A program made the position numbers and the translations under genes. From Methyloradius sp035460505 (GTDB taxonomy: Bacteria; Pseudomonadota; Gammaproteobacteria; Burkholderiales; Methylophilaceae), in contig DATHWP010000086.1 of the NCBI GenBank assembly GCA_035460505.1, forward strand, positions 1-33,202: a DNA stretch of 33,202 bases, written 5' to 3'. The notes below the pieces were generated by a model. It saw only the letters and a list, made by a program, of their open reading frames with translations. It was not told where the DNA came from and did no database searches. Shown piece after piece: positions 7,477-15,982 of this stretch. Within the stretch, counting starts at the first letter, position 1. Each line of letters begins with the position of its first letter.

Positions 7477-8970
7477 ATGCTGAATTTTCGAAAAATCACC
7501 AAAGGTATTTCAGAAAAGTCACTGAAAGACATACTGCTTCTTCATGAACTAGCCTTTATCTTGCTGGTAGCGATCTCCGGCATGGCTGGTGCAATAGGCA
7601 TCCACATGTGGGATAAAGCCTCGCATGAATCACAACGTATCAACTTGCTGGTACAGGAAATACAGCAAACGCGCGGTGACTTGTATCGGCAAATGAAAGA
7701 ATTGTTTGATGCGGTTTTTCTGAAAGACCCAAAAGCACATGATGAATACGATGCCTATACCACTTCGGTAAAAAAGCACTTTGAACAGCTCAATCAATTG
7801 GCGGTAGGCAATGAGGAGCGCGAAGCCATACAAGAGCTGAAGGCGAGTTACCTTGCCTTTGTGGATGAAACCAGCTCAATGTTCAATCATCAACAGGCCT
7901 TATCCACTGAATCCCTGCAAAAGAGCCTGAATACCGACTTGGAAACGGGCATCTTTTATCGTTATGAAGCTGTATCTGCGCGCGCTGAAAAATTACTGAT
8001 GCTCAAGCAGCAAGAGTTACAACAGCGGCTTGAAGACGCTAAACACAACTCTGTGACCATCCTCAGCATTCCCATCATGCTCGCTGCACTTTTATTTTTA
8101 TTCTCACGAGTATTTCTAAAACGGGCGATTGTCAGGCCCATAGAGCGCGTATTGCTCGCAACCACAGAGATCAGTGCAGGCAGGCTTGAACACAAAGTAC
8201 CTGAACAAGGCGCAGCTGAGATCGCCACCCTTTCGCGCGCTATCAACCATATGGCAAAAGAATTGGCGCGTAGCCAGGAAGCATTAGTTCGTACGGAGAA
8301 ACAGGCTGCGCTTGGCTTGCTTGTGCCTATGCTGGCGCATAACATCCGCAACCCCCTCGCCAGTATTCGGGCTACTGCACAAGTGGCTGATGTGGATGAG
8401 CTTGATGCTGAAACCCAAGGCGCATTTCGCGATATTATTGGTGCCGTGGATGGCTTGGAGCGCTGGACGGGGGCGCTGTTAGCCTATTTGCACCCACTCA
8501 AGCCACAGCCAGAACACACCAGCCTGCGTAAGATTATTGCTGGCTCAATGGTACATTTACAGAAAATCAGCCAGGAAAAATTCATTACGCTTGAGTTGCC
8601 TATTTGGGAAAACGTGGATGATGGCATGTTTACTGACCAGCATTTGCTGGAACAAGTGCTCTATAACTTATTACTCAACGCGATTGAAGCGGCATCCACG
8701 CATACCAAGATTGAAATATTTGCTGACATCGCGGAGCATGCATTACGCATATTGATCGCAGACCGCGGGCCAGGCATGCCTTTTACGCCAGACCCGCATG
8801 CAGTGAGCCCAGGACCGACCACAAAACGATTCGGCACAGGGCTAGGCATACCATTCGCCTTCAAAGTATGTGAAGCACTCAGCGGCAGCATCACATTCAA
8901 ACCCCGAGATGGCGGCGGCACACTCATTGAGATAGAGATTCCGCGTTTTCACGCTGAATCAGCTGACTAG
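7477..8970 (+). CDS. Orphan membrane sensor histidine kinase (HAMP, HisKA, HATPase_c)
   Basis: A 497-residue inner-membrane kinase. Two membrane helices (about 25-47 and 190-211) flank a helical, coiled-coil-like periplasmic sensor of about 140 residues. A HAMP linker (about 212-265) and a dimerisation domain with the H-box LAHNIRNPLASIR (phosphorylatable His288) follow. The ATPase domain has N-box LYNLLLNAIEAAS, G1 DRGPGMP and G2 GTGLGIPF. Residue 289 is Asn where most kinases of this type have Glu (HEIRNPL). AGGAA at 7463-7467 overlaps the end of the TonB-family gene, and the spacing of six bases implies co-translation. No response regulator is adjacent, so its partner lies elsewhere. The stimulus is unknown; a link to TonB-dependent uptake is suggested only by position. 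Confidence 0.9.
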   Translation: MLNFRKITKGISEKSLKDILLLHELAFILLVAISGMAGAIGIHMWDKASHESQRINLLVQEIQQTRGDLYRQMKELFDAVFLKDPKAHDEYDAYTTSVKKHFEQLNQLAVGNEEREAIQELKASYLAFVDETSSMFNHQQALSTESLQKSLNTDLETGIFYRYEAVSARAEKLLMLKQQELQQRLEDAKHNSVTILSIPIMLAALLFLFSRVFLKRAIVRPIERVLLATTEISAGRLEHKVPEQGAAEIATLSRAINHMAKELARSQEALVRTEKQAALGLLVPMLAHNIRNPLASIRATAQVADVDELDAETQGAFRDIIGAVDGLERWTGALLAYLHPLKPQPEHTSLRKIIAGSMVHLQKISQEKFITLELPIWENVDDGMFTDQHLLEQVLYNLLLNAIEAASTHTKIEIFADIAEHALRILIADRGPGMPFTPDPHAVSPGPTTKRFGTGLGIPFAFKVCEALSGSITFKPRDGGGTLIEIEIPRFHAESAD

Positions 8971-9088
8971 ACCTAAGTTTTTTTACGATATTCTGCAGGC
9001 TAAAAATCTTTTCAATTGTTCGCTATCTTTGCTTGCCTTAATGGCAATTTTTAACAACAATAGAAGCGTGTTCAATTCGATTTCAATC

Positions 9089-9550
9089 ATGCTTAACCAA
9101 ACTGTTACGACATTCACATTACCCGCTACCAGCGGCAAGACTTTTAACCTTGCCGAATTCAAAGGCAAGACTCTCGTTATCTATTTTTATCCTAAAGATT
9201 CAACGCCAGGTTGCACTACACAGGGCGTGCAGTTCCGTGATGCCTATGCCGAATTCCAAGCTTTAGGCGCTGAAATTTTTGGGGTTTCAAGAGATAGTGT
9301 GAAATCGCATGAAAACTTTAAAGCTAAATATAGCTTTCCGTTTGAATTACTGTCAGATTCTGAAGAATTGGCCTGCAACCTGTTTGGCGTCATGAAGATG
9401 AAGAACATGTATGGTAAACAGGTACGTGGGATTGAACGTAGTACATTTATTATCGATAAGGAGGGTAAGTTGATACATGAATGGCGTGGTGTGAAGGCGG
9501 ATGGCCACGCACATGAAGTCTTAGCGTTTTTAAAGTCTAGCCAGCAGTAA
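9089..9550 (+). CDS. Thioredoxin-dependent peroxiredoxin, PrxQ/BCP family
   Basis: A 153-residue thiol peroxidase that reduces hydrogen peroxide and organic peroxides in the cytoplasm. The peroxidatic cysteine is Cys42 in YPKDSTPGCT, with the conserved Pro35, Thr39 and a downstream Arg in IERSTF. There is no Cys five residues after Cys42, as found in E. coli Bcp. The likely resolving cysteine is Cys96 in ELACNLFGV, a known alternative position in the PrxQ group. An in-frame TTG at 9029 would add 20 residues not seen in the family, so I chose ATG 9089, although no clear ribosome site precedes either. A TTTTTTA stretch lies between the kinase stop and this gene. Confidence 0.92.
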   Translation: MLNQTVTTFTLPATSGKTFNLAEFKGKTLVIYFYPKDSTPGCTTQGVQFRDAYAEFQALGAEIFGVSRDSVKSHENFKAKYSFPFELLSDSEELACNLFGVMKMKNMYGKQVRGIERSTFIIDKEGKLIHEWRGVKADGHAHEVLAFLKSSQQ

Positions 9551-9645
9551 GGTCTCGATTTTCTAATGTGGGTATGCGTTAAATTAGTACGATTTAATAA
9601 ACTCTTTGATTTCATTAACTGTTGTTTAATTGGAAAACTATCCTC

Positions 9646-11043
9646 ATGACAAAAAAGCTTGCAGGCAGCACCAAATTATTCGTTCTTGATACCAATGTGT
9701 TGATGCATGATCCATCAAGCCTTTTCCGATTTGAAGAGCACGACATCTACGTACCAATGGTGACGTTAGAAGAGCTGGATAACAACAAAAAAGGCATGAC
9801 CGAAGTCGCCAGAAATGCGCGCCAGGCTAGCCGTAATCTTGAAGAAATCGTTGGCACCAATCTCACTAAACTCGAAGAAGGTTGCCCGCTTTCAATCAAC
9901 GGTAACAAACATATTAGTGGCCGCCTGTTTCTACAAACAGAAGAAATCAGCGTTGTATTACCTGGCTTAGCGGGTAGCAAAGCCGATAACCAGATTCTTG
10001 GTGTCGTGCTTGATCAGCAGAAAAAACATGCTGACCGTCAGGTGATCCTAGTCAGTAAAGATATCAATATTCGCATCAAGGCACGCGCCATCGGCGTGCT
10101 GGCAGAAGACTACTTTAACGACAAAGTACTTGAAGACACCGATTTGCTTTACACGGGCATGAAAGAGTTGCCTGCAAACTTTTGGGAAAAGCACAGTAAG
10201 GAACTCGAATCATGGCAAGACGCAGGCCGTATGTTCTATCGCATTACGGGGCCGCTCTGTAAAGGCTTTATTACCAACGAGTTTGTCTATTACGAATACG
10301 AAAAACCATTCCATGCTATTGTGCGTAGCCAGCAAGGCAATACCGCTGTGCTGGAAATCGTTAAAGATTACTCCCAAAGCAAACATAACATCTGGGGTAT
10401 CACCGCGCGTAACCGCGAACAAAATTTCGCGCTCAATCTGTTGATGGATCCGAATGTGGATTTCATCACTTTGCTTGGTCAAGCAGGTACAGGTAAAACC
10501 TTACTCACCTTGGCTTCTGCCCTCACACAAACACTGGATAAAAAGATCTACAGCGAAATCATCATGACCCGTGTCACAGTACCTGTAGGTGAAGACATCG
10601 GCTTCTTACCTGGGACTGAAGAAGAAAAAATGGCGCCATGGATGGGTGCACTGGAAGATAATCTGGATGTGTTGAATAAATCTGATGAAGAAGCTGGTGA
10701 ATGGGGACGCGCTGCAACACAGGACTTGATCCGTACCCGCATCAAAATAAAATCATTGAACTTCATGCGTGGCCGTACTTTCTTACATAAGTTCCTGATC
10801 ATTGATGAAGCACAAAACTTAACGCCAAAACAGATGAAAACGTTGATTACACGCGCTGGCCCAGGCACTAAAGTTGTCTGCCTTGGTAACATCGCACAGA
10901 TTGATACGCCTTACTTAACAGAAGGTAGCTCAGGTTTAACTTACGTAGTCGATCGCTTCAAAGGCTGGGAACACAATGGTCACGTTACACTGGTACGTGG
11001 CGAGCGTTCACGTTTGGCAGATTTTGCCGCAGAAGCCTTGTAA
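9646..11043 (+). CDS. PIN domain-PhoH ATPase fusion protein (PhoH2 type)
   Basis: A 465-residue cytoplasmic protein with two parts. The N-terminal PIN ribonuclease domain (about 1-150) has LFVLDTNVLMHDP, EELDNNK and a further acidic patch near SKDINIR, matching the Asp/Glu metal ligands of PIN nucleases. After a linker comes a PhoH ATPase (about 240-465) with Walker A GQAGTGKT, the VPVGEDIGFLPGT loop and Walker B FLIIDEAQNL. Proteins of this build act as RNA helicase-nucleases in other bacteria. The E. coli PhoH protein lacks the PIN part. ATG 9646 with GGA upstream is preferred over TTG 9622. It is not adjacent to ybeY, the usual partner of short PhoH proteins, which fits the PhoH2 type. Confidence 0.93.
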   Translation: MTKKLAGSTKLFVLDTNVLMHDPSSLFRFEEHDIYVPMVTLEELDNNKKGMTEVARNARQASRNLEEIVGTNLTKLEEGCPLSINGNKHISGRLFLQTEEISVVLPGLAGSKADNQILGVVLDQQKKHADRQVILVSKDINIRIKARAIGVLAEDYFNDKVLEDTDLLYTGMKELPANFWEKHSKELESWQDAGRMFYRITGPLCKGFITNEFVYYEYEKPFHAIVRSQQGNTAVLEIVKDYSQSKHNIWGITARNREQNFALNLLMDPNVDFITLLGQAGTGKTLLTLASALTQTLDKKIYSEIIMTRVTVPVGEDIGFLPGTEEEKMAPWMGALEDNLDVLNKSDEEAGEWGRAATQDLIRTRIKIKSLNFMRGRTFLHKFLIIDEAQNLTPKQMKTLITRAGPGTKVVCLGNIAQIDTPYLTEGSSGLTYVVDRFKGWEHNGHVTLVRGERSRLADFAAEAL

Positions 11044-11111
11044 AAAGGCTATCAACAAAAAGCTTTTCGGGGATGAGAAGAACACCTGATGTTTGGGTGG
11101 CGATGTAACCT

Positions 11112-12284
11112 ATGAATTTCGGCTTCTATATTATATTAGCGGCGCAGTTTTTATCTGCGCTCGCTGATAATGCTTTGCTTTTTACTGCAATCGCCTTGCT
11201 CCGTGAGTTAAGTGCGCCTGATTGGCACGAACCTCTGTTGCTGCAGTTCTTTGTAATTTCATACATTATCTTGGCACCAGTTGTCGGCTCATTTGCCGAT
11301 GCCTATCCCAAAGGTAATGTCATGTTCGTCGCCAATGCCATCAAGTTCGTAGGCAGTATTTCCATGATATTTGGCATGCCACCCCTATTTGCCTATGGCA
11401 TTGTAGGTATAGGGGCGGCGGCATACTCCCCTGCCAAATATGGCATTCTCACTGAATATTTACCTTCTAACATGTTAGTGAAAGCCAATGGCTGGATGGA
11501 AGGCTCGACTGTCATGGCGATCGTATTGGGAGCCATACTCGGTGCCGTATTACCTAATATCAGCATTCAAATCTCGCTGGCAATCATTACCCTGCTATAT
11601 ATGGTGGCAGCTATTTTCAATATCTACATTCCCAAGTTGCCACTTGATCATAAATTATCCAAACGCAACCCGCTTTATGTGCTCAAAGACTTCAGTCATT
11701 CATTCAAAGCACTATGGTGTGACCCGCAAGGACAAGTCTCGCTAGCTGTTACGACCTTGTTCTGGGGTGTAGGCGCTACATTACGCTTTGTAGTGATTGC
11801 CTGGGCAGCCTACGCGCTTGGATTTAACCAGAGTGAAGGCACATACCTGACAGTGGTTGTTGCAGTGGGTATAGCCATAGGTTCCGTGATTGCAGCCAGC
11901 ATGATCAAGCTAGAAGAGTCGGTCAAAGTGCTACCTGCGGGTATCGTCATGGGCTTACTAGTGATCTCGATGATATTCATCACTGAGTGGCATATTGCAT
12001 GCCTACTATTAGTGGCGATTGGCGTATTGAGCGGTTTTTTTGTGGTACCGCTGAATGCGCTTTTACAGCATCGTGGGCATTTACTGATTGGCGCAGGTCA
12101 CTCGATAGCAGTACAAAACTTTAATGAAAATCTAGGCATTTTGATATTAAGTGGCGCTTATACCCTAATGGTAAAAGCAGGTATTCCAATCAACCTGATT
12201 GTTGTCTCATTTGGCTTGTTTGTAAGCTTGAGCATGGCAGGCATCTACCGCATATATCGCAAACAAATTAATGCACCAACCTAA
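11112..12284 (+). CDS. lplT: LplT-like lysophospholipid transporter (major facilitator superfamily)
   Basis: A 390-residue inner-membrane transporter with about 12 hydrophobic segments. In E. coli, LplT flips lysophosphatidylethanolamine inward so that the acyltransferase Aas can re-acylate it. The N-terminal QFLSALADNALLFTA segment, the SPAKYGILTEYLPSNMLVKANGWMEG loop between helices 4 and 5, and the VPLNALLQHRGH segment in the second half are characteristic of LplT. No aas gene follows, unlike in enterobacteria, so the acyltransferase is elsewhere or replaced. The gene ends at a strong terminator about ten bases after the stop. Confidence 0.9.
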   Translation: MNFGFYIILAAQFLSALADNALLFTAIALLRELSAPDWHEPLLLQFFVISYIILAPVVGSFADAYPKGNVMFVANAIKFVGSISMIFGMPPLFAYGIVGIGAAAYSPAKYGILTEYLPSNMLVKANGWMEGSTVMAIVLGAILGAVLPNISIQISLAIITLLYMVAAIFNIYIPKLPLDHKLSKRNPLYVLKDFSHSFKALWCDPQGQVSLAVTTLFWGVGATLRFVVIAWAAYALGFNQSEGTYLTVVVAVGIAIGSVIAASMIKLEESVKVLPAGIVMGLLVISMIFITEWHIACLLLVAIGVLSGFFVVPLNALLQHRGHLLIGAGHSIAVQNFNENLGILILSGAYTLMVKAGIPINLIVVSFGLFVSLSMAGIYRIYRKQINAPT

Positions 12285-12293
12285 AAGTACCGC

Positions 12294-12335
12294 CAATAAA
12301 AAAGCCTCAGACAATAATCTGAGGCTTTTTTATTG
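12294..12335. terminator. Strong bidirectional rho-independent terminator
   Basis: Two 18-base arms (12294-12311 and 12318-12335) are perfectly complementary around a six-base loop. The core AGCCTCAGA is flanked by A6 and T6. It separates the converging lplT and NADH dehydrogenase genes and can stop transcription from both sides. Confidence 0.95.
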
Positions 12336-12361
12336 GGTGCTTCTATACTAACAATCCGTGC

Positions 12362-13690
12362 TTAGTGCAGCTTGATTTTAGCTTCCGTTCTTCTGGTGAT
12401 AATACGTGCAAGCGTCTGCAGGAATACCACAAAGAATCCATGTAGTGCCATCAAGTGCATTTTATAAAGCGATTGATACATGATGCGCGCGAATAAGCCC
12501 TCGATAAACAAACTACCACCATCAAGCGTACCCATCAAATTACCTACGGTTGTGTAATGCCCAAGGTTGACTAACGAGCCGTAGTCACGATAGGTATATT
12601 CTGGCAATGATTTACCTGCAATCCTGTTCTTCACTGTTTTAACCAGCATAGAGGCCTGTTGGTGTGCAGATTGTGCCCTAGGTGGTACGTTACTATCATG
12701 GCCTGGCCAAGGGCAGGCAGCGCAATCACCGAAAGCAAAAATACTGTCGTCCAGTGTGGTCTGCAAAGTACGTTTAACCACAAGCTGATTGATACGGTTT
12801 GCCTCCAGACCATCGAGATTACTAAGGAAATCTGGTGCTTTGATACCTGCAGCCCACACCACTAGCTCAGAAGGAATAAACCGGCCACTGTGCGTATAAA
12901 CGCCCTTTTCTGTCACCTCAGTCACACGCTCACCCGTGTAAACATGCACACCCAGTTTATTCAACTCCAACTTCACAGAGTCAGACAAGCGCGGTGGCAA
13001 GGCTGGCAAAACGCGATCGCTGGCTTCAATAATAGAAATCTTGATGTCGCGGTCTGGGTTAATCTTATCCATACCGTAGGCAGTCAATTCGCGTGTTGTA
13101 TTGTGTAGCTCTGCAGATAACTCAACACCTGTAGCGCCAGCACCGACAATCACCACTTCGAGCTGCCCTTCTTTAACAGGCTCCACTTGGGTCTGCGCAC
13201 GCACCACGGCATTATGCAAGCGCCTATGGAAACGCTCTGCCTGATTTTGGGTATCCAGCGCAATTGAATACTCGCTGGCACCCTTGATACCAAAGTCATT
13301 GGTTGTACTACCAATCGCAATGATTAAAGTGTCATATTTAAAGGTACGGCGCGGGATGATTTCCATGCCCTCATCATCATAATAAGGCGTGATATAGACT
13401 TCTTTTTTAGCACGATCAATGCCGTCCATACTGCCAAGCCGATAACGAAAATGATGCCAGTGCGCTTGTGCAATATATTCAAGCTGATGTTTATCAGGGT
13501 CCATACTGCCAGCTGCAATTTCGTGTAGCAATGGCTTCCAGATGTGAGTTCTGGTGCGGTCAACCAGCGTAATCTCAGCCTTGCCTTTTTTACCGAGCTT
13601 GTCGCCTAGACGTGTAGCTAACTCCAAACCACCTGCACCTCCGCCCACAATGACCACATGATGTAGTCTTGAACTTGAATCTGATGACAT
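12362..13690 (-). CDS. ndh: Type II NADH:quinone oxidoreductase (NDH-2)
   Basis: A 442-residue single-subunit flavoprotein that oxidises NADH and reduces quinone at the inner membrane without pumping protons. The FAD-binding motif VVIVGGGAGGLELA lies at the N-terminus, and a second dinucleotide motif VVIVGAGATGVELS near residue 165 binds NADH. AFGDCAACP near 310 closes the FAD site. The C-terminal 40 residues form the amphipathic, basic membrane-binding helices. ATG 13690 is preferred over TTG 13696. It is the last gene of the minus-strand block after the xox genes, about 50 bases after the lipoprotein cytochrome gene, so it may share transcripts with them. It would then provide NADH oxidation beside periplasmic methanol oxidation. 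A sulfide:quinone reductase is less likely because the typical extra cysteines are missing. Confidence 0.9.
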   Translation of the reverse strand: MSSDSSSRLHHVVIVGGGAGGLELATRLGDKLGKKGKAEITLVDRTRTHIWKPLLHEIAAGSMDPDKHQLEYIAQAHWHHFRYRLGSMDGIDRAKKEVYITPYYDDEGMEIIPRRTFKYDTLIIAIGSTTNDFGIKGASEYSIALDTQNQAERFHRRLHNAVVRAQTQVEPVKEGQLEVVIVGAGATGVELSAELHNTTRELTAYGMDKINPDRDIKISIIEASDRVLPALPPRLSDSVKLELNKLGVHVYTGERVTEVTEKGVYTHSGRFIPSELVVWAAGIKAPDFLSNLDGLEANRINQLVVKRTLQTTLDDSIFAFGDCAACPWPGHDSNVPPRAQSAHQQASMLVKTVKNRIAGKSLPEYTYRDYGSLVNLGHYTTVGNLMGTLDGGSLFIEGLFARIMYQSLYKMHLMALHGFFVVFLQTLARIITRRTEAKIKLH

Positions 13691-13739
13691 ATACAACTTT
13701 CTACTAAGTTAAAACAAAATCGAGAGGCGCTAGCACTGA

Positions 13740-14255
13740 TTAGCTGTTACCGGTTTCTGTACCGTGGCTACGTATCCAGGCAATAATTTTCAATAGTTCA
13801 TCTGGCGTTAATCCATTTTCAGGATCCGTACTGTCCATTAGGCCCTTGCCTTTTGCACCCATACCGCCGTTTGTGCCATGCCAAACGGTTTCAAACATGC
13901 CTTTATTCGTGCCATCTTTTGGGTAGCGATAGTCTGGTCCGATCAAGCTTGGCCCTACTTGCCCACGTGCGTCTGGACCATGGCATTGTGTACATGAGTA
14001 AAGCTGGAATAGTTTTTTGCCTTTTTCTATGGCTTCAGCATTACCTACGTATGTGTTCTTACCTGTAGAGAGAAATTCTTTTGCACTTGGTGTATCAAAT
14101 AATTCAGTTTTAATTGTTAAAGGTGCGCCATCTTGTGTAGTGACAAAAGCGATCTCTGACCCAGATGATGTATTTCCCGAGGTATTGTTACCCTCTTTCT
14201 TACATCCCAGCAAAGCAAACACGAACATCAAAATAATAATATTTAGAATACGCAT
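13740..14255 (-). CDS. c-type cytochrome lipoprotein, XoxG paralogue
   Basis: A 171-residue monohaem cytochrome c. The first 18 residues form a lipoprotein signal with lipobox LLGC (Cys18) followed by Lys-Lys, which predicts outer-membrane sorting. A flexible Asn/Ser/Gly linker follows, then the haem motif CTQCH at 88-92. The chain aligns along its length with the next upstream cytochrome: shared features are DG(S/A)PL, DTP(E/S)AK, YSCTQCHG, GQVGPS, KGMFET, NGGM, and the C-terminal ILKII-W-R stretch. The two extra cysteines of that protein are replaced here (Ile35 and Gly65). GAGGAG lies upstream of the ATG. It probably takes electrons from XoxF or its cytochrome, anchored in a membrane; that role is inferred from context. 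Confidence 0.88.
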   Translation of the reverse strand: MRILNIIILMFVFALLGCKKEGNNTSGNTSSGSEIAFVTTQDGAPLTIKTELFDTPSAKEFLSTGKNTYVGNAEAIEKGKKLFQLYSCTQCHGPDARGQVGPSLIGPDYRYPKDGTNKGMFETVWHGTNGGMGAKGKGLMDSTDPENGLTPDELLKIIAWIRSHGTETGNS

Positions 14256-14340
14256 TTCAGTCTCCTCATTAAATTTTATTTTTTATTTTCAGCCCTACCA
14301 GTTTTTAATTTTACGCTAATCTGCCATCAACTAATCAAAA

Positions 14341-14369
14341 AAAAGCCACTGCTTTTGGCAATGGCTTTT
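14341..14369 (-). terminator. Rho-independent terminator after the xoxG-like gene
   Basis: AAAAGCCA (14341-14348) pairs with TGGCTTTT (14362-14369), with a further TGC/GCA pairing inside one mismatch. On the minus strand it is followed by a run of eight T. It would limit read-through from the first cytochrome gene into the lipoprotein cytochrome gene. Confidence 0.8.
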
Positions 14370-14395
14370 AATCGTTTGCAGGACATAATCACTGA

Positions 14396-14917
14396 TTAAT
14401 CATTTAACCAGGGTTTGTCGCCACCGCCTTGATATTGAGTACGCAACCAACCGATAATTTTTAAAATATCATCTGTTGGTACTAAATCTGGATTACCAGA
14501 TACTTGTTGATGCCAGGCAAACATACCGCCATTGCTACCACCTGAAATGGTTTCAAACATGCCTTTATCAGTCACATGCTTGGCATATTGCCAACGGTCA
14601 TCAGTAATACTTGGCCCTACTTGCCCGCCAGCATTCGCACCATGACATTGTGTGCATGAGTAGTAGCCGAATTTCTTTTTACCTGCTTTTGCCGCTTCTG
14701 GGTCAGCAGCATAAAGTTTGGTATATGGGTTAATACAGGTTGCCAAGAATGATTTGGCTTCAGGTGTATCTGTATCGACAGCGACGATTGGTAGTGGGCT
14801 ACCATCTTTTGTTGAAACCAGTTTACATTCAGCGCTTGCTTGTAACGGTAATACCAACCCAATCAGGGTGAGCATTGTTGCAAAAAATGTTGCTTTTACT
14901 GCTTTGCTACCTAACAT
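14396..14917 (-). CDS. xoxG: Periplasmic c-type cytochrome, XoxG-like electron acceptor of XoxF
   Basis: A 173-residue secreted monohaem cytochrome c with a signal peptide ending in ASA near residue 29 and the haem motif CTQCH at 88-92. Cytochromes of this class accept electrons one at a time from the PQQ of methanol dehydrogenase and pass them towards the terminal oxidase. Two extra cysteines, Cys31 and Cys61, lie before the haem and could form a disulfide. AGGAG stands five bases before the ATG. The gene follows xoxF and xoxJ on the same strand, the usual company of xoxG, although the order here is F-J-G. Symbol assignment rests on this context plus the cytochrome features. Confidence 0.85.
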   Translation of the reverse strand: MLGSKAVKATFFATMLTLIGLVLPLQASAECKLVSTKDGSPLPIVAVDTDTPEAKSFLATCINPYTKLYAADPEAAKAGKKKFGYYSCTQCHGANAGGQVGPSITDDRWQYAKHVTDKGMFETISGGSNGGMFAWHQQVSGNPDLVPTDDILKIIGWLRTQYQGGGDKPWLND

Positions 14918-14968
14918 ATCATCTCCTAATTTATAAATAATCTGTAGCTAACGTCAAAACTGCCATTA

Positions 14969-14985
14969 ACTTAAAATATTTAAGT
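14969..14985. repeat. 17-bp palindrome upstream of the xoxG-like gene
   Basis: ACTTAAA-ATA-TTTAAGT is a perfect dyad about 50 bases upstream of the cytochrome start. Its A+T-rich symmetric form would suit a regulator site, but it could be chance in A+T-rich DNA. Confidence 0.35.
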
Positions 14986-14992
14986 GGTCAGC

Positions 14993-15024
14993 ATGCAGGT
15001 TAATAATGACTTATCAACCTGCAT
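14993..15024 (-). other. Stable hairpin between xoxJ and xoxG
   Basis: ATGCAGGTT (14993-15001) is complementary to AACCTGCAT (15016-15024). The inner ATAA/TTAT adds four pairs after one mismatch, giving a TGAC-size loop. No T-tract follows on the minus strand, so a simple terminator is unlikely. RNA processing, 3'-end protection of the xoxF-xoxJ transcript, or protein binding are alternatives. Confidence 0.5.
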
Positions 15025-15058
15025 ATAAACCCAGATTTAGATATTCCTTAACATTCGG

Positions 15059-15946
15059 TTATTTACCATTCGGCTTTTTGCCTACTCGATCACCATCCAC
15101 AACTGGTGAATGCGGAATACCATAATCATCTAATATTTTAAGGATATCAGCTTGACGCCTGTCTAATACTGCTTGGATCATCGCCAAGCGTTCTTTATCA
15201 CGCTTACGAACGCCTAGTGAGATATTCCAGTTCTCTTTTCCCTTTGCGTTAGTTTCCTCATATTCTGGAATAGGAACAACAACTAACGGGATTTTAGATT
15301 GTTTAGCATAATAGCCAGCTATTGGGCCCCATGCAATGGCAATATCAATATCGCCTTTTACCAGATCATCTATCAAAAAGCTTGGTGGTAAATTCAAATC
15401 ACGTTGCATACGATAAGGGCGGGCATTACCCATCAAATCATGGTCAGCGAGTGGGCGAGTAGCTGGGCTCTCGCCAATGATACCAATGACTCCCTTACGT
15501 AAATCAGGAGAATCCCAATCGGTAATGTTGTAGCCGCTGTCTTTTCTGTAAACGAATACGTGACCTGAGCGATAGTATGGCTTGGATGTCAGCATAGAAT
15601 CGTTATCTGATGTTGTACTCATGATCACATCACAACGGTTAGCATTAAGTGTATTTCTCAAGAAGCCTTGGCGGTAATACGCATATGCAAAACTTAATTT
15701 CTTACCTAAATCTTCAGCAATCAGTGCTGCAATTTTGTCTTCAAAACCTTCTTGTTTACTATTTGAGTAAGGCATGTTGTCAGGGTCTGCGCATACTTTA
15801 AACTCGGTTGTATCTTCAACACGTCGGATTTCCCCAATTCGACCTTCATCTGGGTTTAGCGTTGGAATTTCAGGGTCTGCGGCATAAACACTATGGCTTA
15901 TTACCGTAGCTCCCAAAAGCATACACATCATCAAGTTTTTCAACAT
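15059..15946 (-). CDS. xoxJ: XoxJ-like periplasmic solute-binding protein of the methanol oxidation system
   Basis: A 295-residue periplasmic protein of the family-3 solute-binding fold. It belongs to the quinoprotein dehydrogenase-associated group that contains MxaJ and XoxJ. ATG 15946 has a near-perfect GAGGAAG site and starts a signal peptide ending in VYA; upstream codons of the frame run into a terminator and are not used. Motifs include FKVCADPDNMPYSN, GFEDKIAALIAEDLGKKL, RCDVIMSTT and a DDLVKGDIDIAIAWGP hinge region. XoxJ binds no known nutrient and is thought to help activate or mature apo-XoxF; that comes from work on related systems, not from this sequence. It lies directly downstream of xoxF, separated by two hairpins. 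Confidence 0.9.
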   Translation of the reverse strand: MLKNLMMCMLLGATVISHSVYAADPEIPTLNPDEGRIGEIRRVEDTTEFKVCADPDNMPYSNSKQEGFEDKIAALIAEDLGKKLSFAYAYYRQGFLRNTLNANRCDVIMSTTSDNDSMLTSKPYYRSGHVFVYRKDSGYNITDWDSPDLRKGVIGIIGESPATRPLADHDLMGNARPYRMQRDLNLPPSFLIDDLVKGDIDIAIAWGPIAGYYAKQSKIPLVVVPIPEYEETNAKGKENWNISLGVRKRDKERLAMIQAVLDRRQADILKILDDYGIPHSPVVDGDRVGKKPNGK

Positions 15947-15982
15947 ATCTTCCTCGTATTCGTTAGTTATACTTATATAAAA

